Origin: Oscillospiraceae bacterium
Lineage (GTDB): Bacteria; Bacillota; Clostridia; UBA1381; UBA9506
Assembly: GCA_015068855.1 (NCBI GenBank)
Contig: SVJS01000003.1
Location: 79,961-143,960 of the forward strand
DNA length: 64,000 nucleotides
Direction: 5' to 3'
The notes below the pieces were generated by a model. It was not told the DNA's origin and searched no databases. It saw only the letters and a list, made by a program, of their open reading frames with translations. This document shows positions 8,738-17,584 of this stretch, one piece after another. The stretch's first letter is position 1; each line of letters starts with the position of its first letter. The translations under genes were made by a program, and so were the position numbers.

Positions 8738-11074
8738 ATGAACCAAGTAACAATTAAAAGAACCAGCAGCCTGCCAATGATTGTAACCCGCGGGCTTGTG
8801 GTTTTTCCCAAAACCTTAATGCACTTTGATTTGGTGCGAAAAAAATCAATCTCTGCTTTGGAACAAGCCATGATAGAAAATCAACTGGCTTTTCTTTCCG
8901 TGCAGCAGGATATTATGACAGAGGAGCCCAATCCCTCCGAAATTGAGACCGTTGGAACGGTTTGCCGTATTAAGCAGGTTGTTAAAATGCCCGGCGAAAT
9001 GGTTCGCGTTTTGGTGGAGGGGTTGTATCGTGCCCGTATCTGCGACTATATCAGCGAAGAACCGCACATGTCCGTTTTGGTGGAGGAACTGCTTTTGGAC
9101 GATGATGAAGCAGCAACACCTCTTCATTATGAAGCGCTGAGACGCCGCATTTTAGAAGAATTTGAGCGGTACTGCGCCAGCAATCACAAAGTCAATCCCG
9201 AAACCATGGCATCCTTAGAGCAAAATGAAAATCCGGCGGAACTTTGTGATAGCGTTGCCGCCAATGTACAGCTGAAATTTGCAGATAAACAGAAGCTTCT
9301 GGCAACAACATCCTTAGAAAAGCGCATGGAAATGCTGATTACCATTTTGATTCGCGAAACGGCGATTGTGAACATCGATAATGACATCAGCCGTAAGGTT
9401 AAACAGCAGATGGACCAGAACCAGAAGGAATATTTCCTGCGTGAGCAAATGAAAGCCATTCAGGAGGAGCTTGGCGATAAAGACGGTATTGGTCTTGAAA
9501 TTAAGGAGTATCGCGAAAAGCTTGTAAAACTCAACGTTCCCGATAGCGTGATGGAAAAATGTGACGCTGAGCTGGATAAACTGTCTAAAATGCAGTTTGG
9601 CAATCCCGAAGCCGGTGTGATTCGTAATTACATCAGCTGGGTTTGTGACCTGCCCTGGAATAAGAAAACAGAGGAAACGCTTTGTCTTGACAAGGCGGAA
9701 AAGATATTAAACCGTGACCATTATGGTCTGAAAGAGGTTAAGGAACGCATTTTGGAATACCTGGCCGTTAAGAAAATGACAGGTAGTCTGGCCGGTCCGA
9801 TTTTGTGCCTGGTGGGTCCGCCGGGGGTAGGTAAAACCTCCATTGCCCGCAGTGTTGCGGAAAGCTTAGGTCGCAATTATGTGCGGATATCCTTAGGCGG
9901 CATTCGTGACGAAGCAGACATCCGCGGTCATCGCAGAACCTATATCGGTTCCATGCCCGGTCGTATCATTCAGGCGATGAAGCAGGCAGGTTCCTTAAAT
10001 CCCCTGATGCTGTTTGATGAAATTGATAAAATGGGCAGCGATTACCGTGGCGACCCGTCAGCAGCGCTTCTCGAGGTGTTAGACAGTGAACAGAACAACA
10101 AATTCCGTGACCATTATATGGAAACAGAGTTTGACCTTTCCGATGTTCTCTTTATTGCAACGGCAAACACCTTAGAAACTGTTCCGCGTCCGCTCTTAGA
10201 CCGTATGGAAATCATTGAAATCGGCGGCTACACTTCTGCTGAAAAACAGGAAATTGCCGTGCGTCATCTTTTGCCGAAGCAAAGGAAAAAGCATGGTTTA
10301 ACCGCCAAAAATTTTGTGGTTACACCCGGTGCTGTCCGCGATGTGATTGAGTATTACACTAAAGAATCTGGCGTTCGCGGTCTGGAAAAGAAGCTGGCAA
10401 CCCTTTGCCGTAAAGCAGATTTTGCCATGGAAAAAGAGGGCAAAGAGCTGGTTCGCATCACGGCGAAAAACCTGGCGGATTATTTGGGTAAACGCCGATT
10501 CACCCTCGAAACCGTGGGCAAGGAAAACGAAATTGGTGTTGCAACAGGCCTGGCCTGGACGCAGGTTGGCGGCGATACCTTATCCATTGAAGTCAATGTT
10601 ATGCCGGGTAGCGGGAAAACAGAATTGACAGGTCAGCTGGGCGATGTTATGAAAGAATCTGCCCGTGCAGCCGTCAGCTATGTTCGTGCCAACACGGATA
10701 AACTGGGTATCGCAGAGGATTTTTACGAAAATAAAGACATCCACATTCATGTTCCGGAGGGCGCAACGCCCAAGGATGGTCCGTCAGCGGGCATCACCAT
10801 TGCCACAGCGCTGACCTCGGCACTGTCTTCCTGCCCGGTCAACCGCGAAGTTGCCATGACGGGAGAGATTACCTTGCGCGGTCGCGTGCTTCCCATTGGC
10901 GGCTTAAAAGAAAAAACCCTTGCCGCCTACCGTGCCGGCATTAAAACCGTTTTAATTCCGGCGGATAATACAAAGGATATCGATGAACTGGAAACCGTGG
11001 TTAAGGAAAAGCTTACGATTGTTCCTGTGCATCATATGGATGAAGTGCTTTCCATTGCACTTTGCAAACAGTAA
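8738..11074 (+). CDS. lon: ATP-dependent Lon protease
   Basis: The full-length cytosolic AAA+ serine protease, 778 residues, which degrades damaged and regulatory proteins. It has the N-terminal substrate-binding LON domain (about 10-205), a coiled linker, the AAA+ module with Walker A GPPGVGKT near residue 360 and Walker B MLFDEIDK near residue 427, and the C-terminal protease domain with catalytic Ser in KDGPSAG near residue 682 and a catalytic Lys about 43 residues later (GLKEKTLAA region). The ATG follows GGAGG at good spacing. It begins a plus-strand run with engB, whose frame it nearly abuts, the usual lon-engB order in Firmicutes. Confidence 0.97.
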   Translation: MNQVTIKRTSSLPMIVTRGLVVFPKTLMHFDLVRKKSISALEQAMIENQLAFLSVQQDIMTEEPNPSEIETVGTVCRIKQVVKMPGEMVRVLVEGLYRARICDYISEEPHMSVLVEELLLDDDEAATPLHYEALRRRILEEFERYCASNHKVNPETMASLEQNENPAELCDSVAANVQLKFADKQKLLATTSLEKRMEMLITILIRETAIVNIDNDISRKVKQQMDQNQKEYFLREQMKAIQEELGDKDGIGLEIKEYREKLVKLNVPDSVMEKCDAELDKLSKMQFGNPEAGVIRNYISWVCDLPWNKKTEETLCLDKAEKILNRDHYGLKEVKERILEYLAVKKMTGSLAGPILCLVGPPGVGKTSIARSVAESLGRNYVRISLGGIRDEADIRGHRRTYIGSMPGRIIQAMKQAGSLNPLMLFDEIDKMGSDYRGDPSAALLEVLDSEQNNKFRDHYMETEFDLSDVLFIATANTLETVPRPLLDRMEIIEIGGYTSAEKQEIAVRHLLPKQRKKHGLTAKNFVVTPGAVRDVIEYYTKESGVRGLEKKLATLCRKADFAMEKEGKELVRITAKNLADYLGKRRFTLETVGKENEIGVATGLAWTQVGGDTLSIEVNVMPGSGKTELTGQLGDVMKESARAAVSYVRANTDKLGIAEDFYENKDIHIHVPEGATPKDGPSAGITIATALTSALSSCPVNREVAMTGEITLRGRVLPIGGLKEKTLAAYRAGIKTVLIPADNTKDIDELETVVKEKLTIVPVHHMDEVLSIALCKQ

Positions 11075-11088
11075 AGCGAGGCTTTTGT

Positions 11089-11703
11089 ATGAAGGTAAAT
11101 ACAAATCGTGTTAAACTCTTGATTTCGGCCGTTCACAAAACGCAGTATCCCAACACAAGCATGCCGGAAATCGCTCTCGTGGGTCGTTCGAACGTGGGAA
11201 AATCTTCTATGATTAACAAGGTGTTAAATCGAAAAAGCCTGGCCCGCGTCAGCGGAACGCCCGGAAAGACGGTTACCATCAATTTTTATGATGTGGACAA
11301 TCAACTGATGCTTGTTGACCTGCCCGGATATGGATATGCAGCCCGTTCTAAGGGCGAGGTTGAATCCTGGGGCAAGATGATTAATGATTATTTGGAGGGG
11401 CGTCCCCAGTTGTGCCAGGTTGTGCAACTGGTGGATTCCCGCCATAAGCCCAGCAAAGAAGATGTTGCCATGCAGGAATGGATTCAAGAGTATTGTGCAT
11501 ATTCGGTTGTGTTTGCCACAAAATCGGATAAACTCAGTAAAAAGCAGTTGGCAGAAAGCCTGGATTTAATTGCAGACACCCTTTCCCTGCGGGATGGAGA
11601 CGTTTTAATTCCGTTTTCTGTTAAGGACAATGAGAGTGTCACAAATTTTTGGGATTATGTTGAGGGCTGTGTGCTTGATGATGAGGAAGAGCCGGAGGTA
11701 TAA
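11089..11703 (+). CDS. engB: Ribosome biogenesis GTPase EngB/YsxC
   Basis: A 204-residue TRAFAC GTPase needed for assembly of the 50S subunit. It shows G1 GRSNVGKSS (about residues 31-39), a G2 threonine in the GTPGKT stretch, G3 DLPGYG, and a TKSDKLSK G4 motif. The ATG at 11089 begins the conserved MKVNTNRVKLLISA segment 14 bp after the lon stop; the upstream part of the open frame overlaps lon and is not expected to be translated. A GAGG lies about 8 nt before the start. It is cotranscribed with lon. Confidence 0.95.
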   Translation: MKVNTNRVKLLISAVHKTQYPNTSMPEIALVGRSNVGKSSMINKVLNRKSLARVSGTPGKTVTINFYDVDNQLMLVDLPGYGYAARSKGEVESWGKMINDYLEGRPQLCQVVQLVDSRHKPSKEDVAMQEWIQEYCAYSVVFATKSDKLSKKQLAESLDLIADTLSLRDGDVLIPFSVKDNESVTNFWDYVEGCVLDDEEEPEV

Positions 11704-11765
11704 AAGCCGGCAGCCGACAACAATGCTTACACGTTCTACGAAAAAAGGGGATGAAAAACGTGGCT

Positions 11766-12251
11766 ATGAATATTGTTCTGGTGGAACCGGAAATTCCGCA
11801 AAACACCGGAAACATCGCCCGTACCTGTCGGGCAACAGGCAGCGTGTTACATATTGTAAAGCCAATGGGCTTTACAATTGATGATAAAAAATTAAAACGT
11901 GCCGGTCTGGATTACTGGCATGAGCTTGATATTCGTTACTACGAAAATCTGGACGATTTTTTCTCCAAATGTCAGGGAAATTTTTATTTTTGCTCAACAA
12001 AAGCGCAAAAAAGGCATTCCGAGGCACAATATCAGGATGGGGATTACCTTGTGTTCGGTAAAGAAACCAAGGGGCTTCCGGAAGAACTTTTGCATGAACG
12101 TTATGAGGATTGTGTGCGCATCCCGATGCTGCCGGACATTCGTTCGCTCAACCTGTCTAACGCAGTTGCCATTGTCCTTTATGAAGCGCTCAGACAATTA
12201 GAGTATAATCATTTGGAGAGCATAGGACACCTAACACAGTATGACGATTAA
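11766..12251 (+). CDS. trmL: tRNA (cytidine(34)-2'-O)-methyltransferase
   Basis: A SPOUT-class methyltransferase of 161 residues that modifies the wobble base of tRNA-Leu isoacceptors. The N-terminal VEPEIPQNTGNIARTC motif and the C-terminal knot segments (FGKETKGLPEELL, RIPMLPDIRSLNLSNAVAIV) are diagnostic of TrmL/YibK. The ATG at 11766 gives the family N-terminus (MNIVLVEPEIP). An in-frame ATG at 11751 directly follows a GGGG and could be used instead, which leaves the start uncertain by five codons. It lies downstream of engB in the lon run. Confidence 0.92.
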   Translation: MNIVLVEPEIPQNTGNIARTCRATGSVLHIVKPMGFTIDDKKLKRAGLDYWHELDIRYYENLDDFFSKCQGNFYFCSTKAQKRHSEAQYQDGDYLVFGKETKGLPEELLHERYEDCVRIPMLPDIRSLNLSNAVAIVLYEALRQLEYNHLESIGHLTQYDD

Positions 12252-12283
12252 ATGATAATAAAAAACGGGGCAGGTGAACTTAA

Positions 12284-12505
12284 ATGGCAGAAAAGAAGAC
12301 ATTTGAAAAAACAATGCAGGAGCTTGAAGAAGTTGTTCTGGCGTTAGAAGCCGGACAAATTGAATTGGAGCAGGCACTTGTTTTATATGAAAAGGGCATT
12401 AAACTCTCTAAGACATGCCAGAAAATCCTGGACCAGGCTGAGCAAAAAGTTGTTCGCCTGACAGAAAATGAAGATGGGACCATGACAGAGGAGGCCTTTG
12501 TCTGA
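12284..12505 (+). CDS. xseB: Exodeoxyribonuclease VII small subunit
   Basis: A 73-residue helical protein with the XseB pattern: an N-terminal FEKTMQELEEVVLALEAG segment, then LEQALVLYEKGIKL, and a C-terminal charged helix. It forms exonuclease VII with XseA, which is not in this window and is presumably upstream or elsewhere. It directly precedes ispA, the conserved xseB-ispA order that also frames the OLE locus in other Firmicutes. Confidence 0.93.
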   Translation: MAEKKTFEKTMQELEEVVLALEAGQIELEQALVLYEKGIKLSKTCQKILDQAEQKVVRLTENEDGTMTEEAFV

Positions 12506-12535
12506 AAATATACGTCCTGAGGAGGATGAGATACG

Positions 12536-13414
12536 ATGGATTTTTTAACAGAATTTGAAGCCAAAATCAATGTAGCAAATCAGTCCTTACAAAAATATTT
12601 TGCCAAGAAGGAAAACCACCAGATGTCAATCTATGACGCCATGGAATATAGTTTGTTTTCCGGGGGCAAACGAATCAGACCTGTTTTGTGTGCAGCTTGT
12701 GCCGAACTCTTTGGAAATGCCGAAGATGTTATGCCCTTTGCCTGCGCCATTGAGATGATTCATACCTACTCACTGATTCATGATGATTTACCCTGCATGG
12801 ACGATGATGATTTGCGTCGCGGTAAGCCCACCAATCACATTGTTTATGGCGAAGCCATGGCAGTTTTAGCAGGCGATGGACTTCTGAATTTAGCCTTCGA
12901 AACAGTCTTAAATCACTCCAAGGCATCTCCTGCGCTTACCTTAGAAGCACTCCGCATTATCGGTGAAGCAGCCGGTGCTGAGGGCATGATAGGCGGGCAG
13001 GTAATTGATTTGGAATCCGAGGGAAAAGCAATTGATGCCGTGACCTTGATGGCGATGCATGTACATAAGACGGGTGCTTTGATTATGGCTGCTGCCAAGG
13101 TTGGTGCCTTAATCGGTGGCGGAACCAAGGAAGATATTTTGAACATGGAAAAATTTGCCCGTTATTTGGGTGTTGCTTTCCAGATTAAAGATGATATCTT
13201 AGATGTTGAAAGCTCAGTTGAAGTTCTTGGCAAGCCTATCGGCAGCGACCAATCCAACGAAAAAACAACCATTGTAACGCTGTATGGCCTCGAGCAGTCA
13301 CGCAAAATGCTCGAAGATTACACAAACAATGCTATTGAAACCTTAGAAGAATATGGGGACCGTGCAGCTTTCTTAAAGGAGCTTGCTTTGTTCCTGCTTC
13401 GTCGTGACAGATAG
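12536..13414 (+). CDS. ispA: Farnesyl/geranylgeranyl diphosphate synthase (polyprenyl synthetase)
   Basis: A 292-residue trans-isoprenyl diphosphate synthase that condenses IPP with allylic diphosphates. The first Asp-rich motif DDLPCMDDDD starts near residue 82 and the second, DDILD, near residue 219; GGKRIRP near residue 42 binds IPP. GGAGG precedes the ATG. It ends 133 bp before the OLE RNA promoter region. The enzyme supplies C15 chains for undecaprenyl phosphate and quinone synthesis. Its neighbours xseB, OLE and oapA match the isoprenoid-linked context known for OLE; dxs, often in the same operon elsewhere, is 30 kb downstream here. Confidence 0.94.
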   Translation: MDFLTEFEAKINVANQSLQKYFAKKENHQMSIYDAMEYSLFSGGKRIRPVLCAACAELFGNAEDVMPFACAIEMIHTYSLIHDDLPCMDDDDLRRGKPTNHIVYGEAMAVLAGDGLLNLAFETVLNHSKASPALTLEALRIIGEAAGAEGMIGGQVIDLESEGKAIDAVTLMAMHVHKTGALIMAAAKVGALIGGGTKEDILNMEKFARYLGVAFQIKDDILDVESSVEVLGKPIGSDQSNEKTTIVTLYGLEQSRKMLEDYTNNAIETLEEYGDRAAFLKELALFLLRRDR

Positions 13415-13511
13415 GAAAGAATGACGTTTTATATCTGTTGAGATGGGGATTTTATGAAGTATCTTGCAGAGCTCTTTCTGACAAAATATTGATAACGGTC
13501 CTTTTTTGTGA

Positions 13512-13540
13512 TTTACAAGCGTGTTTAATTGTGTTACAAT
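13512..13540 (+). promoter_or_regulatory. Promoter of the OLE RNA
   Basis: TTTACA (13512-13517), exactly 17 nt, then TACAAT (13535-13540). Transcription would start near 13547, where the conserved noncoding RNA begins. This suggests that OLE is made from its own promoter in addition to any read-through from ispA. Confidence 0.65.
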
Positions 13541-13546
13541 ATGTAA

Positions 13547-14150
13547 TTAGAGTGGTGCAGTATTCTAGTCAGTTCTACTCATTCCCAGGACGGGCCTAAA
13601 AATCCGTTGAAGGGCACATCGATGAAGTTCCTGGTGCTTGCTTTCGACGCCCAGTCGGGGGTTGGTGCTGGGAGTTAAGGCTTAGGGGCGACCTGCAATG
13701 GCATGTGGGATCCGACCCCTTTGCCGTGGAGACCTGTTCTTGTGTTCCAATGTGCGTCCGTGGTTTTACCATGACCGCAACGGGATACGAAGCAGGATTA
13801 AACCTGCCAGGCGGTGTGAATTTGCCTTTTGGCAAAGGAATGCTGTGGGCAGTGTAGCCTGCCTTGAGTGGCATTGGCGGATAGCGGATCAGATCTAAAA
13901 TCTTCGGCCAAAGGTTTTGGATTATTGCTGCTTGAAACTTCTGTTGCAAAAGAGGCTAAGAATGTGTGTGACTGTTTGGGAAATCCTCTAGACTGTTCCT
14001 TTTGGAGATACACTGAGGATTGCAGTGCGGAATTAAGTGGTGATTCGGTTTTGCGATGGGTGACCACGCAGATTGAGCATGAAAGGGAAACCGCTGATTT
14101 GGCGACATTTCAGCTGCTCTTTGGGAAAGCCTACCGAACCTAAACCGTAA
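13547..14150 (+). ncRNA. ole: OLE RNA (ornate, large, extremophilic RNA)
   Basis: A roughly 600-nt stretch without a plausible gene; its open frames on both strands lack RBSs and family resemblance. It lies between ispA and an oapA gene, the hallmark context of OLE RNA, and is about the length of the Bacillus halodurans RNA (near 610 nt). The 5' part contains the segment CATTCCCAGGACGGGCC followed by an ACGG/CCGT hairpin (13591-13608), which I recognise as OLE-like. Other stems are visible: GGGG/CCCC around 13684-13721, TTTGCC-TTTT-GGCAAA (13821-13836) and AAAATC/GGTTTT (about 13897-13917). The known RNA forms a membrane ribonucleoprotein with OapA and other proteins and is tied to tolerance of cold, short-chain alcohols, Mg2+ and energy stress. 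The 5' end is set by the promoter. The 3' end is approximate, after the GGGAAAGCCTACCGAACC segment. No strong intrinsic terminator is visible, so it may be processed from a transcript that includes oapA. Confidence 0.87.
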
Positions 14151-14218
14151 AATTAACTCAGTTGTATTACCACTCTTTTTATTTAATATCATGTCAAACA
14201 TACAGTAAGGTGGTTACA

Positions 14219-14830
14219 TTGACAGAAGACAGTAAACAAAAAAAGAAAATTAAAATTGCAGGTAATCGTGCAACGGGCAGAAAGATAAACTACAAATGGG
14301 TTGTTACCATTTTAGTTTGGACTTTTTTTATTTCATCGGGCATGCAAATGATTCAATCGGGCCTTATGAGTCGGGTGACGCTTGCGCTTGCCTTTTTAAT
14401 TTTGTTTTCCTTTATTTTAATCGGTATTATTTTTGATATTGTCGGCGTTTCGGTAACGGCGGCCAGTGAGGTGCCCTTTCATTCTCTGGCATCCCGTCGC
14501 GTTCGTGGTGCAAAAGAGGCGGTCTGGCTGATACGTAATGCAGATAAGGTCGGTAGCTTTTGTAATGATGTTATCGGCGACATTGCGGGCATTATAACGG
14601 GTAGTGCCTCGGCCACGATTGTGGGGATGCTTGTTGTGTATTTTGAAAACAGCAATTCCTTTTTGCTCACGATTGTTTTGGCCGGTCTTGTAGCCGCAAT
14701 GACAGTTGGCGGTAAGGCAGCAGGCAAAGGTATTGCCATTATGAACTGCAACCGCGTCGTTTTTTTTGTTGGTAAACTCATTAGTTTTTTTATACCAAGC
14801 AAAAAGAAAAGAAAGACAAAAGCGAAGTAA
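14219..14830 (+). CDS. oapA: OLE-associated membrane protein OapA
   Basis: A very basic, hydrophobic protein of 203 residues directly downstream of OLE RNA. It has a Lys/Arg-rich N-terminus (about residues 6-26), predicted membrane segments at about 27-45, 53-76, 122-142 and 148-170, a cytosolic-looking Arg-rich loop (92-110), the DxxxD motif D117-V-I-G-D121, and a Lys-rich C-terminal tail. The DxxxD motif is the known conserved OapA element, reminiscent of cation/proton carriers, and OapA dimers bind OLE RNA at the membrane. The TTG at 14219 lies 5 nt after AAGGTGG; the alternative ATG at 14162 lacks an RBS and would add residues unlike the family. The charged ends are plausible RNA-contact regions (inference). 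Confidence 0.87.
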   Translation: MTEDSKQKKKIKIAGNRATGRKINYKWVVTILVWTFFISSGMQMIQSGLMSRVTLALAFLILFSFILIGIIFDIVGVSVTAASEVPFHSLASRRVRGAKEAVWLIRNADKVGSFCNDVIGDIAGIITGSASATIVGMLVVYFENSNSFLLTIVLAGLVAAMTVGGKAAGKGIAIMNCNRVVFFVGKLISFFIPSKKKRKTKAK

Positions 14831-14911
14831 TGTAATAACATTTGGCGGTTTCTTAAAACGGAAACAGGCCTGTGAAGCAAGAAGGACAGTTTTTGAGATG
14901 GAGCAGAACAA

Positions 14912-15799
14912 ATGATTGAGAGAAAAGAAATCGATTTAGCATCACAGTCGGTGTTTGGTCAGTATATCCATAACCTTGATAACTCCACCTATAACTTTAC
15001 CAACATGTATATGTGGGCAGGTGATGGCGACATCACTTACGGCGAAACAGACGGCTGTCTGGCTATTTTCTTTCAAGGCAAGCGCCGCCCCCTTTCGGTT
15101 TCCTATCCCGTCGGAGACGGGGACAGGAAAAATGCTATTCTCCATCTTTCAAACTATATTCGTGAGCTTGATTTACGGCCGGTTTTTCGCAATCTTTCCC
15201 GAGAGATGGTTGCAGAATTGGAAAGCCTTTATCCCGGCGCTTTTGAATTTGTTGAGGACAGAGCAGCGGCGGATTACATTTATGAAACGGAAAAAATGAT
15301 TACACTTTCCGGAAAAAAGTTACATGCTAAGCGCAATCATTATAATTTTTTTAAGAATAATTATGCTTATGTATATCGTCAGCTTACGGCGGAGGATATG
15401 CCGGATTGCATGGCTCTTTTTGAGCGTTGGCTTGATGAAAAAGAAAATAAAAAATGGATTGGTACATCCCGTGAAGCAACGGCAAAATTGTTGGGAAGCT
15501 TTGCTGCCTTACCGGTTCGCGCAGGCGGTTTATACGTGGAGGATGAATTGATTGCCTTTTCTGTGGGTGAACCTGTGACAGAGGACACGGTTTTGGTTCA
15601 TCTTGAATTTGCGGCAGATATCAGGGGCGCGTTTAACGTGATAAACAGTGAATTTTGTGCCCATGAATGGCCGGGATATACCTACGTTAACAGAGAAGAG
15701 GATATGGGCTTAGATGGTCTTAGGCAAACCAAGCTTGCCTATCGTCCTGTCAGATTGTTGGAAAAGTTTAATGCTGTGCAGATAGCACCCTTACAGTAG
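14912..15799 (+). CDS. DUF2156 family protein (LPG synthase C-terminal / GNAT-like)
   Basis: A 295-residue soluble protein matching the DUF2156 family, the tandem GNAT-like fold found as the catalytic half of phosphatidylglycerol lysyltransferase MprF. Visible landmarks are a YNFTNMYMW segment near residue 27, LSGKKLHAKRNHYNFF near residue 131, which is typical of the family, and GAFNVINSEF with VNREEDMGLDGLRQTK towards the C-terminus. No membrane flippase domain is present, so the acceptor may be a lipid or another molecule; the substrate is not known. It lies 81 bp after oapA on the same strand with no terminator between, so co-expression with OLE/oapA is plausible. A strong bidirectional terminator follows. 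Confidence 0.8.
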   Translation: MIERKEIDLASQSVFGQYIHNLDNSTYNFTNMYMWAGDGDITYGETDGCLAIFFQGKRRPLSVSYPVGDGDRKNAILHLSNYIRELDLRPVFRNLSREMVAELESLYPGAFEFVEDRAAADYIYETEKMITLSGKKLHAKRNHYNFFKNNYAYVYRQLTAEDMPDCMALFERWLDEKENKKWIGTSREATAKLLGSFAALPVRAGGLYVEDELIAFSVGEPVTEDTVLVHLEFAADIRGAFNVINSEFCAHEWPGYTYVNREEDMGLDGLRQTKLAYRPVRLLEKFNAVQIAPLQ

Positions 15800-15802
15800 A
15801 CG

Positions 15803-15843
15803 AAAAAAGACCCGTCAACCAAATGGTTGACGGGTCTTTTTTT
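15803..15843. terminator. Bidirectional intrinsic terminator
   Basis: A-tract, 12-bp stem (GACCCGTCAACC / GGTTGACGGGTC) with an AAAT loop and T-tract, between the convergent DUF2156 gene and the methionine-gamma-lyase-like gene. Confidence 0.9.
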
Positions 15844-15853
15844 ATGTAACAGA

Positions 15854-17122
15854 TTAACTGAGAATAGCGTCCATAGCGCAAAGCAAGGAAACCTTGGCAC
15901 TTTCGTAGGTAAGTCCGCCTTGCAGATAAACCGCATAGGGCTTGCGAATGGGGGCATCAGCTGAAATTTCAATGCTGGCACCGGAAACAAAGGTGCCGGC
16001 AGCCATAATAACAGGGCTTTCATAACCGGGCATATCCCAGGGCTCGGGGCGAACCTGACTGTCAATGGGAGAGCCTTTTTGGATGCCGCGACAAAAAGCG
16101 CAAACTTTTTCTGCATCGCCAAGTCGCGCAGCCTGAATGATGTCCGTCCGTTCTGCATCGGAAGCAGGGGAGACATCAAAGCCCGAAAGTTCCAGCATGC
16201 GGGCGGCCAAGGCAGCTGCTTTAAGACTTTGTGAAACGGTGTGGGGCGCTAAAAACAAACCCTGAAAAAAGAGCCTGTTCACGTTTAAGCTGGCGCCAAC
16301 CTCGCTTCCGATGCCGGGCGCCGTCAGACGGGCGGCTACCTTTTCGACCAGGTCTTTTCGCCCTGCGATATATCCACCGGTGGGCGCAAGACCGCCACCC
16401 GGATTTTTGATTAAAGAACCTGCCATTAAATCAGCACCTACCGCTGTTGGTTCTCTATCTTCAACAAACTCTCCGTAACAGTTATCCACCATGCAGATAA
16501 CATCCGGTTTTTTGGCTTTGATATGGGAAATTAAATCACCAATTTCGGAAACGGAAAGAGATTTCCGCCATGCATAGCCTTTCGAACGTTGAATAGCGAC
16601 CATTTTGACTGTGTTATCCAGCGCTGCGTCCAAAGCGGCATAGTCAGGCGAGCCGTCAGGCAGAAGCGGAACGACGCGGCTTTTAACACCCCATTCAGCT
16701 AATGAGCCGTCGCCTTGGTTACCACGGAGACCAACGGCTTCTTCCAGGGTGTCATACGGCGTGTCTGTTGCAAATAAAAGAGTATCGCCCGGCCTTAAAA
16801 CGCCGAATAAGCACGCAGCCAGAGCGTGTGTTCCCGATACAATCTGCTGCCGCACCAGGGCGCACTCTGCTCCGAAAACCGAAGCATAGATTCTATCTAA
16901 GGCATCGCGACCGGCGTCATCATAGCCGTAGCCTGTGGTTCCCAGAAGATGCCGCTCACTAATGCCTTCGGCATGGAAAGCGGCTAATACTTTTGCCTGG
17001 TTATTTTCGGCTTGTGCTTCAAAACGACGGAAAGAAGCAGAAAGGTCTTCCTCAGCCCGGCGCATCAGGTCAAATGTTTGTGTGCGGATGCCGTAAACAT
17101 CCTTCATAATTTGTTTCATCAA
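15854..17122 (-). CDS. Methionine gamma-lyase family PLP protein (YnbB / 'aluminum resistance' family)
   Basis: A 422-residue fold-type I PLP enzyme of the YnbB family, often labelled aluminum resistance protein. Landmarks are HLLGTTGYGYDDAGRD near residue 58, RQQIVSGTHALA near residue 91, the VDNCYGEF aspartate near residue 208 and the PLP-lysine context GSLIKNPGGG near residue 235. The true reaction of this family is unsettled; C-S lyase activity is assumed from homology. It is the last gene of the minus-strand operon and overlaps the ACT-domain gene by 4 bp, so it is translationally coupled to it. Confidence 0.85.
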   Translation of the reverse strand: MMKQIMKDVYGIRTQTFDLMRRAEEDLSASFRRFEAQAENNQAKVLAAFHAEGISERHLLGTTGYGYDDAGRDALDRIYASVFGAECALVRQQIVSGTHALAACLFGVLRPGDTLLFATDTPYDTLEEAVGLRGNQGDGSLAEWGVKSRVVPLLPDGSPDYAALDAALDNTVKMVAIQRSKGYAWRKSLSVSEIGDLISHIKAKKPDVICMVDNCYGEFVEDREPTAVGADLMAGSLIKNPGGGLAPTGGYIAGRKDLVEKVAARLTAPGIGSEVGASLNVNRLFFQGLFLAPHTVSQSLKAAALAARMLELSGFDVSPASDAERTDIIQAARLGDAEKVCAFCRGIQKGSPIDSQVRPEPWDMPGYESPVIMAAGTFVSGASIEISADAPIRKPYAVYLQGGLTYESAKVSLLCAMDAILS

Positions 17123-17541
17123 CGTGCATATACTTCCTTTGCAGACAGAACTCTGATGCCACCGGTTGTCAAAACACGAACGGCCAGTTCTGCATTATTT
17201 GTTTTCAGGATGAGACTTGTTTTTTCGTTAAGTGCATAAAGGTATTCCACAGAGATACCGTTATCACGCAGAAGACAAAGGGCTTTGTTCAAATTGCCAA
17301 CCTCATCGTCAAGCTCAATACCGATGACCTCGGATGTCTTTACCATAATATCATGCTGTGTTAAAATTTCGTAGGCTTTATCGGGATCCGGCACAATGAT
17401 ACGGAGGATACCATAGTTTGTTGTGTCAGCTAAGGACATAGCGCGGAGATTGATTCCGCCCTCTGCTAAAATGGAGGTAATGGATGCAAGTTTGCCCCCT
17501 GTGTTCTCTACAAAAATAGAAATTTGTTTGACCATTTCCAT
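17119..17541 (-). CDS. Tandem ACT-domain protein
   Basis: A 140-residue protein made of two ACT domains and nothing else: the first begins KQISIFVENTGGKLASIT (about residues 5-70), the second about residues 72-138. ACT domains bind amino acids and sense their levels. Stand-alone tandem ACT proteins are common beside indolepyruvate oxidoreductase and phenylacetate-CoA ligase genes in anaerobes, as here. A ligand such as an aromatic amino acid is inferred from context only. It overlaps the downstream gene by 4 bp and lies 43 bp after iorB. Confidence 0.88.
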   Translation of the reverse strand: MEMVKQISIFVENTGGKLASITSILAEGGINLRAMSLADTTNYGILRIIVPDPDKAYEILTQHDIMVKTSEVIGIELDDEVGNLNKALCLLRDNGISVEYLYALNEKTSLILKTNNAELAVRVLTTGGIRVLSAKEVYAR

Positions 17542-17584
17542 GTAAACACGTCCTCTCTAATTTTTTTGCCAAAATGTATTGAGA

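Noticed and set aside
13596..14143. Several open frames of 60-120 codons on both strands inside the OLE region
   Set aside because: None has an RBS, they overlap one another in conflicting frames, and their translations resemble no family; they are chance frames in a structured RNA gene.
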